Shown: piece after piece, positions 1 to 12,748 of the stretch
Layout of the letters: the number at the start of each line of letters is the position of its first letter
How positions within the stretch are numbered: position 1 is the first letter of the stretch
Assembly: GCF_018691265.1 (NCBI RefSeq)
Contig: NW_024881282.1
Location: 49,421,122-49,485,121 of the forward strand
Direction of reading: 5' to 3'
Length of the DNA stretch: 64,000 bases
Source: Tyto alba
Taxonomy: Eukaryota; Chordata; Aves; Strigiformes; Tytonidae
Position numbers and translations under genes: made by a program
The notes under the pieces: model-generated
Databases searched by the model: none
The model's input: the letters and a program-made list of their open reading frames with translations, nothing else
What the model was told of the DNA's origin: nothing

Positions 1-42
1 TCTGTTTGTTTGTTTGTGTTTGGTTGGTTTTTTTTTTTTTGT

Positions 43-84
<42 letters not shown>
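1..84. repeat. TTTG/poly(T) simple repeat
   Basis: Bases 1-30 are TTTG-like repeats, followed by poly(T) to base 84 broken only by one GTG. The open frame through it (a run of phenylalanines) is low-complexity and not a gene. The run sits on the window edge, so its full length is unknown. Confidence 0.95.
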
Positions 85-90
<6 letters not shown>

Positions 91-2639
91 GATATCTGTT
101 TCTGGCATATATTTATAAAACTTATGCTGGTCAGTTTTCTATTTTGTACTGCAGGGGTATCCAAAATTCTTGCACTGCTGTCAGGAATGAAATCTAATAC
201 AGACACAAGTATTACATCACATGTGGTAAATTCTGGTCTATCTATGAATATCTGTGTTGGTGATAAATAAATAACCATCGCCTTGAACCCCAGATTTACT
301 GTGTGTCTACCATGAAATCTAGTTGTTTTAGGAATTTAAAATTAGCATTATTTCAAGGGATTCAAAAGTACATTTAATCAATACTCTTCAGTAACGTTCC
401 CCACAAAGAGAGCAATATTGACTGTCTCTGAATATGAGTCTTTCCCCTCACACTTTGGTACAAGAGATGATTTCACAGACTGCAGATACCTTACTCAGGT
501 GTCACAAACAACTTCATCCATGTGATGTCCCTATCCACTTTCAGCTGCGTTCACCTCTGAAGAAGGCAATAAGGTCTGTTGCCAAAGACCTGTCATACCA
601 CAGACAATAATAATTGCATCCTGTTTTTTACATGGTGGAATATCAGCTCATGGATCTCTGTTACTCATAATTTTTCATTACAGAAATATAAAAACTAATA
701 ATAATTGAAGAATACTAACAGGAAGCGTTCTCCCCTTTTAGAGCAGGTGTCTCACAAGGACAGGACGTTGTATGAACTGTACACTCATGACAGTAGGTGA
801 TCATTCAAAGGGTCAAAACTATGAGAGCATGAAGCAGTTTTGCAACCCCAGTTATAATACAGAATTCCACACTAATTTAATCTAGATGTTCTGTAATTCT
901 ACCCTAATTTGCTAAATCACTTGCTAACTTCGATAATCTCTTGCCATCAGGAATCTTTTACAACAGTTATAATTTCAACACTGTACTTTATCTTCTTGTT
1001 GGAGGACATTCAAGAATTTTTTTTTCAAGCCACAGAGCTATGATGCTTTTCAAAACCATAATCATATCATTTGATATGGCACAGCGTAAAATCAATAAAG
1101 TAATATAAAATAAGATAAATGAGTTATCTTTCTTGGGAATCTTTTGGCTTAACATATGACAAGCTTTGTGCAAAAAAGTGACTAGCTGATGAAAATCTCT
1201 CTTGAGCATGAGCAAATTGGATTATCAATTAGCTGTATGTCTTCAAAAATCTCCTTTTCTTAAACCTCCTTCAATTCCACTCTCATTTGTCAAGTACCAG
1301 TGATAAATGTCTGCTATATGCAGCAAAGCCTTGCTTGCAGACTACCATTTTCTTCTTGAAAACTATAGCTTGGTAAGCTCCACTAAACCTGTCTAGTAAA
1401 ATCCCTTGCAGCAAAAACAAAGCATGAAGAATTTCTTAAAATTAATTATTTCCGTAATTTAAACTAATATTAAAGTCAAGCTGAAAAATTATCAGCCACT
1501 CGAAGGTCCCAGGACAAATCCCCATGTGTAGATAGTAACAGACTGGGATCACAGAACATAATCGTAAACCTGGGGCTTACAGCTTTGGGGTTGGGTTTTT
1601 TTACCTCTTTCTTTCAACTTCTATTAATACCCAGAGGCAACCTATCCTCTATTCACCTTGTGTTGGACTGGGACTATTCCTTCTTGTTTACCTCAGTCCT
1701 TCTGTATATTAGAAAAACAGGTACATCCCAACAGCAAAAAATATAGTAGCTTTGGTATGAGCAAAATTTAATTGTTTGAGTTAATAGAAAAGCTCTGACT
1801 TAATGATTCTCCTGAATCTGGGCCTTACCATACTGTCTGGGAATTTAGACTGATTTGTTTTTTCTTCAGTGATATTTTTAAGGTATAAAAGCACTGAAAA
1901 CATAGTGTTTGCAGTACATAATGCTAATGTGCTTTCTTTAAATTTTCTACTGACAACAAATGTTTCATCAAAATAAGACCACATCCATATGTTCCCTGGA
2001 AAAGAAGAAGGTAGAATTAGAAAATGATTAATATTGCTATTAACCAAATCCTTTGGCTCCCACACAAGGAACAACTTTAATTCCCCATATATTTATTGAC
2101 ATGACTTTTCTCTTTTTTTTTCCAACTTGCTTTTCATAGTGAATTTAATGGCACACCAAGGCTTGGAAAGCAAAGGCAGACTACTGGAGAAACAGCCATA
2201 AACCTGTTACAACTTCATCACACTTCAATGGCATGCTATTTTTAATTTTAACTTCATGGCTTCTTGTGCCTCCTGGATATTTGTATCTCCAAGACTACAG
2301 TTACCTCTTTATCTCATAAGAAATTGGAATAACAGCTGATATCAGCCCTGTGTATGCTGTTTTATTTAATGTTTAGTAGCCACATAATATGCCAGATTAA
2401 CAGTACTAGAAATAGCAATGTTTTGTTTGTCCCCAAAACAGCAATATCACGGAGGGTGATGACAAAGGCTTCCTTGTGATATGGCCAGCGAGTGCTTCTC
2501 TGCACTGCTTTGCCTGGAGCATAGATACAAGAATTAAAAAGTTTGAAAAACCCATTCTTTGTCTTGGTGAAAAAATATGTTCTATACTCCTTTTCACAAA
2601 TCAGTCAAATTTCTCCTAACAGCTAATGAAATTTTTTAC
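85..2639. other. AT-rich unique sequence, no gene seen
   Basis: No open frame longer than about 100 codons, no recognisable protein motif, no CpG-rich promoter-like patch and no repeat family that I can name. The short minus-strand frames at 988-1215, 1781-2074 and 2406-2597 show no family signature and look like chance openings in AT-rich DNA. Confidence 0.6.
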
Positions 2640-2930
2640 TGATTCTCCTCCTGGAACACTGTCCCACAACCTCAGTGTTATAAAGGTTAGAGTATTTCCA
2701 GTCTGAATCTATTTTACTCCAGTGCCCAAGTGCTCTGGTACCAGTATAACATACTCACTTCAACCATTTTTCCTTGTTCTGCAGTTTAGCTCAGAAAGCT
2801 ATTCAGAGCAGCAGTCATACTCTCTCTCAGCCTTTCTTTTGCTCTTCTGAACAAACCAAACTCTTCAAGCCACCTCTTAAGAGACAGGATCTCCAGTCCT
2901 TTAAATGTCAGTTCCAGTTTTAAGTTAAAG
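2640..2930 (-). mobile_element. Old CR1 LINE fragment (3' part)
   Basis: Read on the minus strand this matches the end of CR1 ORF2 and its 3' region. On the plus strand the phrases CTCCTGGAACACTGTCCCAC, TTCCAGTCTGAATCTATTTT, CTCTCTCAGCCTTTCTTTTG and a diverged form of the 'clip the most conserved loop' segment near 2850-2905 occur in the order expected for antisense CR1. The terminal octamer repeats are missing and divergence is high, so this is an old copy. CR1 is a non-LTR retrotransposon that leaves 5'-truncated copies. Borders are approximate. The match is from memory of CR1 consensus text, not an alignment. Confidence 0.7.
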
Positions 2931-5900
2931 ACTGAACACTTTTATTTTCATTTTTCTGTTAGAAAAGCATCATTAAATCCCATTCAGAAGTGAGACACAA
3001 ACCTAGATGGAGTTAAACCTCAAGTTTGTATGTCTCTATGCACTTTTTCAAAAGCAAAAACACTCTTATACTCTGGCATTAGTATTAAGACTGATTAAGG
3101 GGTGCTTTTAACCCCATGTCTGTTCAGGCTTTGGCACTTTTACTGCTGCTCAAAAGGTTTCTGTTCATACCAATAATATCTTGAAATTAATTTTTCCAGG
3201 AGCTGTCTTGAGATTGTCCTTTCCTAGTCTGCAAGACTATGCACCTTTACCAATCTCCAGCCCACCTAAAGACAACTTGTTTTGGCTAGTAGTCTATTGG
3301 TCACAGCTTCTGGAGACCTATCTTAATGCCTTTCTAAAGCCTCTGTATGCATAGTAATCAGCACTCCAGCAAGGCTACAATTACCAAAGGCACAAAAAAA
3401 TCTGAGCTTCATATGGCTTAGTAAAAAAACAAACATGGGACCTTGTAAAGGCTTAAATCACAGATGATTTTTTAAAGATTAGAGAAACAATCTTAAATAC
3501 AACTATCTAGCTATATCCATAGATACAACTATCTGTAGACACATAGATAAATCTCAGTATCTCAAAATGGCAGATAAATCTGCATTAGACACTAATGTTC
3601 TGACATGGTTGTCATGAGCATAGTCTTCTCACTGTTTCATTGCAGAGTTTGGACAGGGACATTTGAAAAAAAAGTAACAGCAGAAACCATGAGGACAATT
3701 TTCCTTTAGAAATTATAGCATGAGCATTATTTCAAGCTCAGTTAAGACCATATTTGGTCATGAGTATATCTAAAAGTGATTTCAACCGTTATTATTATCA
3801 GTCACTGTGCAGTGACAAGGCCAATGTGTCAGAAACATGGATGGGAGAGCAGGACATTTTTTTCCCAAGAGACATACATCAGTGTCTCCAAGAGAGGAGA
3901 AGAGAGAGTGAAATACTTCTCAGACTGTTTTTATTTGATCTATTTCAGACTTTGATATACAGAAGGAATGAGTCAGTGTTTGGCTTCACGGAACTATCAC
4001 AAGAAAAACCTTTCACTCTTATCTCAGATAATGTTCAAATTGCAGCCAGACAGCAATGAAATGGAAAATCACCACAAATGAAAAAGAACAGTTTGGAAGT
4101 GAAGATATGAAGGGGAAAGCGGTTAAAAATTCAGAGCTTAATTATGCCTAGTCTCTCTCTGCATCAACTTATTGTCCATTAAAGTCAAACCCGGGGAGAG
4201 ATCACTGCTCAGGTTAGAAAAATTTCAGTGGAAGAATGAAACATCTTGAGCATTGGGGACCCTGTCTTGAGACGTATTTACAGATAAATTTCCAGATGAT
4301 GTGAGTGGAATAGGTTGATAAGTTTTTATTTTTGCCAGAACTATTGCATGTTTTCTGTAGGAAGTCTGACTATATATAAGACAGTTATGCATAAATTAGT
4401 GCTATACAACTATTAAATTAATAGTTCTGAAACCGGAATTTACAAAATACTGAGAATGAGTCCACATTTCTGTGATTAAAAGGTTATTTGTTTCTGATAA
4501 ATATCCAAAGTGCAATCTATATTTTGGTCTATATATGCCTCCTGATTAAGCTCAGAGTAAGAACATCACCTGACAGTCTGTAGGTAAACTGCATAACTTG
4601 TGTACAGGCACATGGTTTGACAGAATGGGAACAAGAGAGTTACTGAGCACAGGGCAACTTGGGAGTAGTTAGGGAAAGTGAACATCCAGACCAGGATGCA
4701 AATGTAATATAATTTATTTGCCTGTTATATAAAAGGGAAGTTAGAAGCCATGTGGACTTTTTATAAGCAGGGTGAAAGAGTTTTGTACTGTCTTGTCTTG
4801 GCATTCCCATATTAACTCTTTGCTGGAATATCCACAACAGGACATGCTTTCTATACAATAAATCTGGTCAACTTCTTTCCACCAAGCCTGTGGCACTGTA
4901 TCATAGAACAGGGTTTATGCCAGGGTCTTTTGAGAATACACATGTATTACGGTCTCTGGGATTACAAAACTGGTGACACGAACGCACTGCTCTTTGCACA
5001 CACATGCACAGGGAGTTGACAAGAATAACACGGGTCATCTTGACAGCTCACATTGTGAATAAAAGAGAATGGTCACTTTTCCTTCTTCACCTCCTTTGGG
5101 GCAATTGAAACATTTTACAAAATCTTATGGCAGCAAGAAAATCTAGAAGCCGTTATGTCCCTCTTTTCTGCCCCTCAAATGTTAGCAAGCAGTTATGGAG
5201 ACAGATAACCTCTCCTTGTTGTGAAACATCTCCCCAGGGAAAAGGTTGGCTAAAGGCAGTGGTCACAGTTACTATGTCATTTTAGTCTGTCAGCTGTCTG
5301 TGGCTTTCTCTCAAATAACAAAACAAAGCCTAGCCCTGTATACAGATGTTTTTCCAAAGTAAAGAATTTTCCAGTGTTCTTGGTACATGGACTTAGCGGT
5401 AACCATCACAGCCTAGTTTCCAGTGTTCATTATAATTATTTCAGGATAAATAGAACATAATAAGTAGGCTGAATTTTTCCGTATTAACAGATTAGCATCT
5501 AATAAGTTTCAATTGGACTTCTGTGGTATCTTTTGGAGGTATTAATTAATTTTCAGCAGTGGAAAAGAGTTAAATTTCTTCTGGGTTCCAAATTCACCCA
5601 GTCTCACCCCTTCTCCAAAATACATTTTCACAGACTGGCAATGTGAAATGTAAACTTTTTATGCGTGAAAAAAATTCTAGCAGAAATCTATACCAGGAAC
5701 ATAAGTGCCGAGGGAAATGGCAATTTTCCATTCAAAAGGTAAATATTCTCCACTACAATTTTAATGAGCTTCAGATAAAAATCATTTTAAATGTGTGTTT
5801 GACACTTCACCTGGGAAAGCTACAGTAATAATGTTTTGTTGCTATTAAACCCTGTTGATCTAATTCCCAATTAAATTCCATAAGAATTTTTGGAAAGGAA

Positions 5901-8900
5901 ACTTGAAGAATTTGAGGAAGCAAATAAAACAATTATTATTAAATACACTTTTTTTTGTTATTCTTTTGATAGCAGATAATAAAAATATGTAGCATTTGTA
6001 TTATAAATACTCTGCTGTTATCTGAGTAAAGTATTTATGATGATGCATTCCCTAAGGTATTAATTGCATGTCTGTTTGTTTTACATAAAACATTTAAATG
6101 CAAATTGCAAACATTAACTTGCTCTTTTTCTGTTTTTTACTGGTAAAATGAAACCTATACTATGAATACAATTATGATGGTAATCACTACTACATTTCTT
6201 TTTTACCAATGTAGTCTTCTTTGTTTCATATTTCTGAGGATTTATTTTTATGGCACTACTCCTTATTTTTGTATATCCATGATATGAAGTTATCTATTTC
6301 ATGTTATATGAATTCTATTTGTATCTGTCACTTTTTGTTGTATGAAAAGGCTAGAAAATTCATAAATACATTAAAAAATAATAATAAATAGAAAGATTGA
6401 TTTTCTTTTCCCAGGAGGTCTAGCAGTTCTACATTAAATCTGAAAATAGGTAAAGGAATGCTGTCTGTCACTAGCATTTGATTTTCCACAGAGCACTTTC
6501 AAAAACAAAACAAGAGTTCTCTTAGCTATGTGCAGACCATTTTGTATTTAGCAAGCAGATAGCACATTGTCATTTGTTTCTGTCATATTATTCCACTGGG
6601 TGACAAGAATAAATGCTGATGAAGCGCTAAAGAAAATGCACCTAAAATACGTACCTTAACTCTCATCAAGGAGCACTGGGTTTTTTCTTTAAGCTATAAT
6701 AAAGTGGTGTTTGTGTACATAAACATAAACATAAATAAGAAAAGAACTGCCAAAGTAATCCACAGAAGTGGAAAAAGGCGGAGTTTGGCAGTTCCTGTAT
6801 TCCCAGGGAGCCATGAGTAGTCATTATTAACTTAGCTTAGCTTTCTTAATCTTTCCTTCCTTCTGCCTGAGCAAGACGTTGAATCAACAAATGGATTCTT
6901 AAGGAAAAACTGTGAGGATAATGGAAATATCAATATAAAATCAATGCACCAACTTAGAAGGTAAAAAATGTTTACAGACTAATCCTAAATCCCCAGGACC
7001 AAATGATACTATCACTAATTAGACCTTTATCTTCATTACAGGAATCAATATTCAGCCAGTTGAAGAAGTTACCTACCATTTCAGTTTTTATAAGGGCTTT
7101 TCCTTTTACATCCAGTTAGTTTTGAAGTCTCTTGTCATTTCTTCATCATTCACTGCATAAAAGTGGCAAATCCAATTTTTAGAAAGTAAATTACAGTCAA
7201 ATTTTCACATTTTACCACCTGCAATTGTAAAATTGATTTTTGTGACAACTCTTTAAGAACTAAAATAAAACTTCTATTCTGCCAAATATAGACCCAACAT
7301 GCCTTCTTTTCCAAATTGGAATTCATGAAATCAACTAAAATATAAGTAGCTATTGCAAGCTGAAATTGGTTTGCATTGTGAGCAGGGAAGCCTACAGGAA
7401 TACAGGATTACTGCAATAGTTCTCTTGGAAAGTAATCTCTAACATTTTAAAAATGTGTAATTTCCCACATGATTAATAGAATCTAGACTCCAAGAACGCA
7501 TACATACCCAGTCACCCTGTCTTAGGTTTAGAACAAGTGCTACACACAAACAAAAATCCTTCCCCAAAATTGCTCTCTGTCTAAGAAATATTGTCAGCAA
7601 TACTCATCTTAACAAACACATCTCCCTGAACAGAATACAGCTCAAAGCTTCTAAGCTGTTGCAGACAGTGAAGTTGGACAGAGATGCAGTGATATTGGCA
7701 AGTAACTTCATAACCTATGAAGAAAATCACACACCTGAAGTCTGATCATGTTTATACCAGTAGCACAGGCTGGATTTCCTCAGTGGCAAGGGTAAGAGTC
7801 AGGAGAGTATGGGAGTCGTTAAATGTTGCTTTGTAAAAGAGACAGAAAGTGTGTAGAACTTGTGTCAACTCTCTAAAATCTATAAAATGTCTTGGTGTGT
7901 TCCCATGATGGAAGATGGAGAACTGTCTATCTTACACTTTAAAAAAGATCAGTCTGCTCAGTCTGCTCAATACTACAGAGGATACATAGACAGAATGCAA
8001 TGGATTTTTAAGTAATTTTAACTTTCTCATAGGATTTTTATTTACCCTCAGAACAGGAGGACACAATTTGACACAAATAAAATATACTCTAAACTATATT
8101 AAAATAGGACTTTGTTTTCTTGTAACCATGAGGACATGGTCGTGTAGCCACAAAGGATGTGCAAAGAAGTAGGTTGTCAAACATCATTTCATCAGGAAAG
8201 GGAAGACTCATGCCCCTCTGCCTGCCAGTGAGAACTTTCAAAGGCCTAATATACAGAACTTATTTTCATTAGGTGAATACAAACCATGCTATTGTCACAA
8301 AAAAATTATGAATATATTTTTATATCAGAGAAGTCCAATTGTTTGTTTGTTTTCTTTTGTTACAAAGAATTGTTCAAATACATCAAAAAAATAATCTCTG
8401 TTGTTATGCATTGTAATACAGCAGTGCCAGAGAACCTGAGACAACTACAGATCTGTAATACTAGACATGAAGAGGGTATATACTGACTTCTCCAACCTCA
8501 GAAACTCCCTGTCTTAAAATAAGTAAGAAAAAGAGGTGACATGAAAATTCAAGGACATGAAATGAATCTGTTTTGGCCCAGCAGCAGGCTGATAACAAAG
8601 GCAGGAGTAGTGCACGATGTATTAATTTGAACATGCCAATGAGATTTTTATGTTTCTGGAAACCATGTCAATATAAGGAAGTCATGCTCATTGATTTAAC
8701 TGTTCGAAAAGAAGGCATGACTATTTTAACCCTCCTGCAAATATTCAATGCTTATCATATTTTTTTTTCTTATTTGCTAGATATGTTAGCAAGGCATTTC
8801 TTAATGAATGTTCTTATTTTGCATTTTCTGTAGTTCTCAAGACTAGAAAATATTTTATTATAAAATTATTAATCAGTATTGTGTCTCACTTCAACTGCTG

Positions 8901-9670
8901 ATATTACTGTATGTGACAAAACTCCTAAGGGTATGGGTTTGTGAAGTTAAAAAGTTGCACTTTTAGCCTGACATGTATGGATCAGGCCTATTTGTGCTCC
9001 ACACTTATTCTATTTCCCTTTCTGTCTTTTCTTGTGGAAATCTCTCTTCAAAACTTACACACAAAGGAAGTGTAAGTGTGAATAATCCTTTCTCCTTGCA
9101 ATTCCCCATGTGTTAGAGTGGAAATGACCAAAGTTCTGATTATGGTGTGCAATAAACTTCTGTGCATCTAATGTCTCTGTCAAAAATCTTCCTTAGCAAG
9201 AGATTGGGGTTAAAGAAGCACATTTTATTTCATCAGAAGTAACATTATTAACAGTACCATCACAGACTTTATATGTAGTAAGGTAATTTCATAATGCCTT
9301 TCCCTCAGAGGCAAGTATTTTGCATGCCTCACATCCCAGTGCCTGGTTTCCTGGAATGGGAGATTATCTCATAAAGGATCACTCATGGTTGGCAATTTGC
9401 AGTAAACCCGTAAAAGTCAAAAGGCCAAACTCAGATTTGAATAGTAGGAAGTTACATATTTTTGATGCACTGTGAATACATTAACCTAAAATGTTGAAGT
9501 AGGGTATCTTTCCTACTGCTTTTACTCTGTCCCAGAAAGGACCCTGAGAGCACAATTTTATATTAAAAACATTATGTTCTCCAAAGAAAGGAATAGAAGC
9601 TAACTTTCTAGACCAGTATCAGGAATGTAGTCCTGAGAGAGAATCTGCTAAGTAACTTCAAACTTGGAAA
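2931..9670. other. AT-rich unique sequence, no gene seen
   Basis: No gene, RNA gene or named repeat could be supported. The plus-strand frame 3754-4059 (101 codons) is the longest opening and matches nothing I know. The stretch about 6500-6640 and the stretch about 6780-6900 have a mixed, motif-rich texture (homeodomain-type ATTA sites) that could be conserved non-coding DNA, but single-sequence inspection cannot show that. Confidence 0.55.
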
Positions 9671-9703
9671 GCATAAAACATATATAAAACATATGTTTTA
9701 TGC
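9671..9703. repeat. Perfect 13-bp inverted repeat (hairpin)
   Basis: GCATAAAACATAT at 9671-9683 is the exact reverse complement of ATATGTTTTATGC at 9691-9703, with a 7-base spacer. Inside it, 9684-9701 is also a perfect 18-bp palindrome centred on ACATATGT. The two alternative foldings share the right arm. AT-rich DNA makes such palindromes by chance fairly often, so no function is assigned. Confidence 0.85.
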
Positions 9704-9731
9704 AGCAGACAAAATAAACAATTTCTCTCCT

Positions 9732-9770
9732 AAAAAAAACCAAACAAACAAAAAAACCCCACAAAACCAC
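9732..9770. repeat. A-rich low-complexity tract
   Basis: Run of A with interspersed C (AAAC/CAAA-type units). Simple sequence with no flanking transposon body recognised. Confidence 0.8.
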
Positions 9771-9950
9771 ATAATATTTTATCACTCAGGCATTTAATTA
9801 GAATTTCAAAAATAGATTAATTGTAATTGAAATGTAATAACTATAGTTTTGGATTTTTTTCTAGGGAAATCTAAATTAGCATAGTTAATGAAATTACTGT
9901 ACTTTTTTGCTTTGTCAGTAAACTAAATCCCTTCCACTGCTTTCTATTTG

Positions 9951-9974
9951 AAAAAAAAAAAAAAAAAAAAAAAA
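9951..9974. repeat. Poly(A) tract, 24 bp
   Basis: Uninterrupted A run followed by further A-rich sequence to about 9990. No AATAAA hexamer lies at cleavage distance upstream, so it is not obviously a retroposed mRNA tail. Confidence 0.9.
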
Positions 9975-11157
9975 GCAAAAAACAAACAAATAATCCACTA
10001 AAGCAAATGATCTGCTTTTTCACCCAGGGATTACAAAAGCTATTAAGGAAAATTCCACTGAACTACATCAACAGCACTTTAAAATGAAATTTTAACACCT
10101 TACAAATGTTACTTTGTTGGGAAAAATGACACCAGCTCCTCTAAATTCCAGAGAGATTTAAACTGTGGTAAGCTAGTCACTGGTTTTATGAACTGTATTA
10201 TCTTCTGGATACTGGTTTGATGAAGATTTTAAAACCATTATCTCTCACTAAGCTCACAAGTAATGCGAAGGATGTCTATGAGCTCTTTTGGAGCTGATCT
10301 GTAGTGTAATAAGGAAAAACATTATATTTACTATTAACTGTCAAACTAGCATGAATGAACAAAGCTATTCTGGACATGTTTGAGGAATGTGGAAAAAAAG
10401 CCTGTAAAGATCAAACAAGGAGTTTGCTTCTAATGATACAGTGCTGGGCAAATACCTGCGAGCAGGTTTTGGTACCATTTCTGTTCGACAGCAATAGCTT
10501 GGCAAGGAAGATTCTCCCTGCCCATCAGTTCTTCAAGGTGTTGAAAGTGAAGTCCAGTGTTGTGGCTGACCTAGAGCAAAACACTGTTACAGTGCCTGTG
10601 GGCATGGGTGGGTGTGAGACCGTCCTAGGTGTGGAGGGATTCTCAGTGTTTTTCTAGATTCCTCAAATGTTCACTAAAATCTAACTTCAAAATATTGAAC
10701 AGGATATAGACAGTAAAAAATTACTTAAGCATTTAGGAAGTCACAGAATGTACAGCTAATTAAAACAGAGCTCAGCTGGCATTTATTTTTCCAAAGGATT
10801 TTGATTTAATTTTTGAAAATCCATAAATCTCTGTTTCAAAAAATTCAAACACTGGTTTTAGATCAATGCATTTTGTTTCAACAGAACCAAAGCATTACAT
10901 AGCATTCAACCTAAGAACAATTTCAAAACTATCATTAAAATATTTCATTCCCTTAATGACAAGATAGGATGAATAATTTGTCTATCTATTTTTTCATTCT
11001 AAGTGATATCTTTGAAAAAATTTGTATGATTCCAGAAACCATATTTATTTTCACATCAATGGGAAAATATCTTCAAAGATTTTCTGATCAAATCTGAGAC
11101 ATAATTGAAAATAGGATATTTAAAAATGTGAAAATAACATTAATTTACTGTGGATAT

Positions 11158-11198
11158 CTTTTCTTTTTTTTTTTTTTTTTTCTTCTTTCTTTTTCCTG
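11158..11198. repeat. Pyrimidine/poly(T) tract
   Basis: Starts TCTTTTC, includes about 18 consecutive T from 11164, and ends in mixed C/T. Simple sequence. Confidence 0.8.
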
Positions 11199-12617
11199 TG
11201 TCCAGTTTAGCAATCAATTTTACTCAAATATCTGTCTTTTCTTACTTTTAATGGAACTTTTGTTTTTACTTAGCTGATCATGCTATTTATCCTCCTTAAG
11301 ATACTACATTCATCCTTGCATATTTTTTTTTTCAGAGTAGTCTGTAGGAAAAAATCAACATGTATTCAATATATTTTATACCTCTTTGATATATAGAAGA
11401 GACATCAAGATATTATAAAATCTTTTTTTTCTTTGGTAGTTTTACTGATTTAGTAGTTACAGTAAGGCACTTCTTGTCACCTTTTTAAATGAAAGTACAC
11501 AGCCTTATTCGTTAATAAATTTGCATTTAAATTATTTGTTAGCATAGACAATATATTACTATGAAAATCTGTGTTTTTAAACTAAGCCTTATCATGAAAT
11601 CTGATATTTTTATGGTAGATCTGTCTATGAAATGACAAATGGTTGACATGAAAAATGTGTGTTGCTATTTGAATTGTAATCATTTAATCTTAATCTTACT
11701 TTATAAAAACAAACAAAAAAAGTATTAGTTTAGATGGTGCACATGGATAATCTATTTCAAATCAAACTGCTGGGAATCCTATTTGAATATTTCCAGCAGA
11801 GAACATCATTTTCTAAATTAGCAAGAAACAAAGATATTTTAATGTATTCAGAACAAACAAAACAAAAACAAAATTCTGACTGGATTTATCATCAGAAACA
11901 CAGCTCTGTGACTGAGTAGCTGTGGGGTAGATAACAGCGCATTTCTAAATTCATCATCAGGAGACATCACTGTATTTGATGCTTCAAATAAGCTTTTTTT
12001 AAAAAGATAGATTAATTTGTTTTGAATATTTTAAACCTCACATCACTATCATTTTGACGTTGTGGTTGTTTCGGAAGTTGAAATATCTGAAGGTTTGAGT
12101 TTAAAGTCAAAGTTCTTGTTTTATTTTTTATTTCATAATTCAAATTACTTTTATTAACATTAGTAGTAATATTGTTATTTTGCATGAATATTGCAAATAA
12201 AAGTCTAGAAGTGTCAAAGGTAAGAGATATCTAAGGATTAGTTATGTGTTGGTTGTAGGGGAACTGCTAATATTTTTACAATGAAAATGTGGGGACCATG
12301 TCTATTTTCAGCATCATATGGCTTGTTTATAAAAAGAAAATATTATTTGCAGTGAAATAGACACAAGTTTATTATTGACTCTTATTTATTTACTATTATA
12401 TCTTATACTATTGTAAAGTAATCTCACCAGTCATGATTTTAATGTCACAACAGAAATGGAAGGATGGTAAGCATTAATATTATAAAAAATAATATATTCA
12501 TTTATAGGAGACTGCACCAAAGAACTTTAGGCTATCATTTGTAAGATAACTGCCTATATAATTTGAAAGCTCTGCCTATAAATGCTTGGCCTTAAACTCA
12601 CACAGACAGAACATAGC

Positions 12618-12635
12618 AAAAAAAAAAAAAAAAAA
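12618..12635. repeat. Poly(A) tract, 18 bp
   Basis: Uninterrupted A run in unique sequence, with no poly(A) signal upstream at a suitable spacing. Confidence 0.9.
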
Positions 12636-12717
12636 TTGAACCCATATCTTCTTCAGTTACGTAACTTTAAAAAAGTCAATTCTCTTTACCTTGTGTTTTC
12701 ATATGTTCATAATGTGA

Positions 12718-12748
12718 TTTTTTGTTTGTTTGTTTGTTTGTTTGTTTA
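12718..12748. repeat. (TTTG)n microsatellite
   Basis: About seven tandem TTTG units, nearly uninterrupted. The same unit occurs at the very start of the window. Confidence 0.92.

Noticed and set aside
10..270. 86-codon open frame starting in poly(T)
   Set aside because: The first third is a run of phenylalanines from a T homopolymer and the rest shows no family signature.
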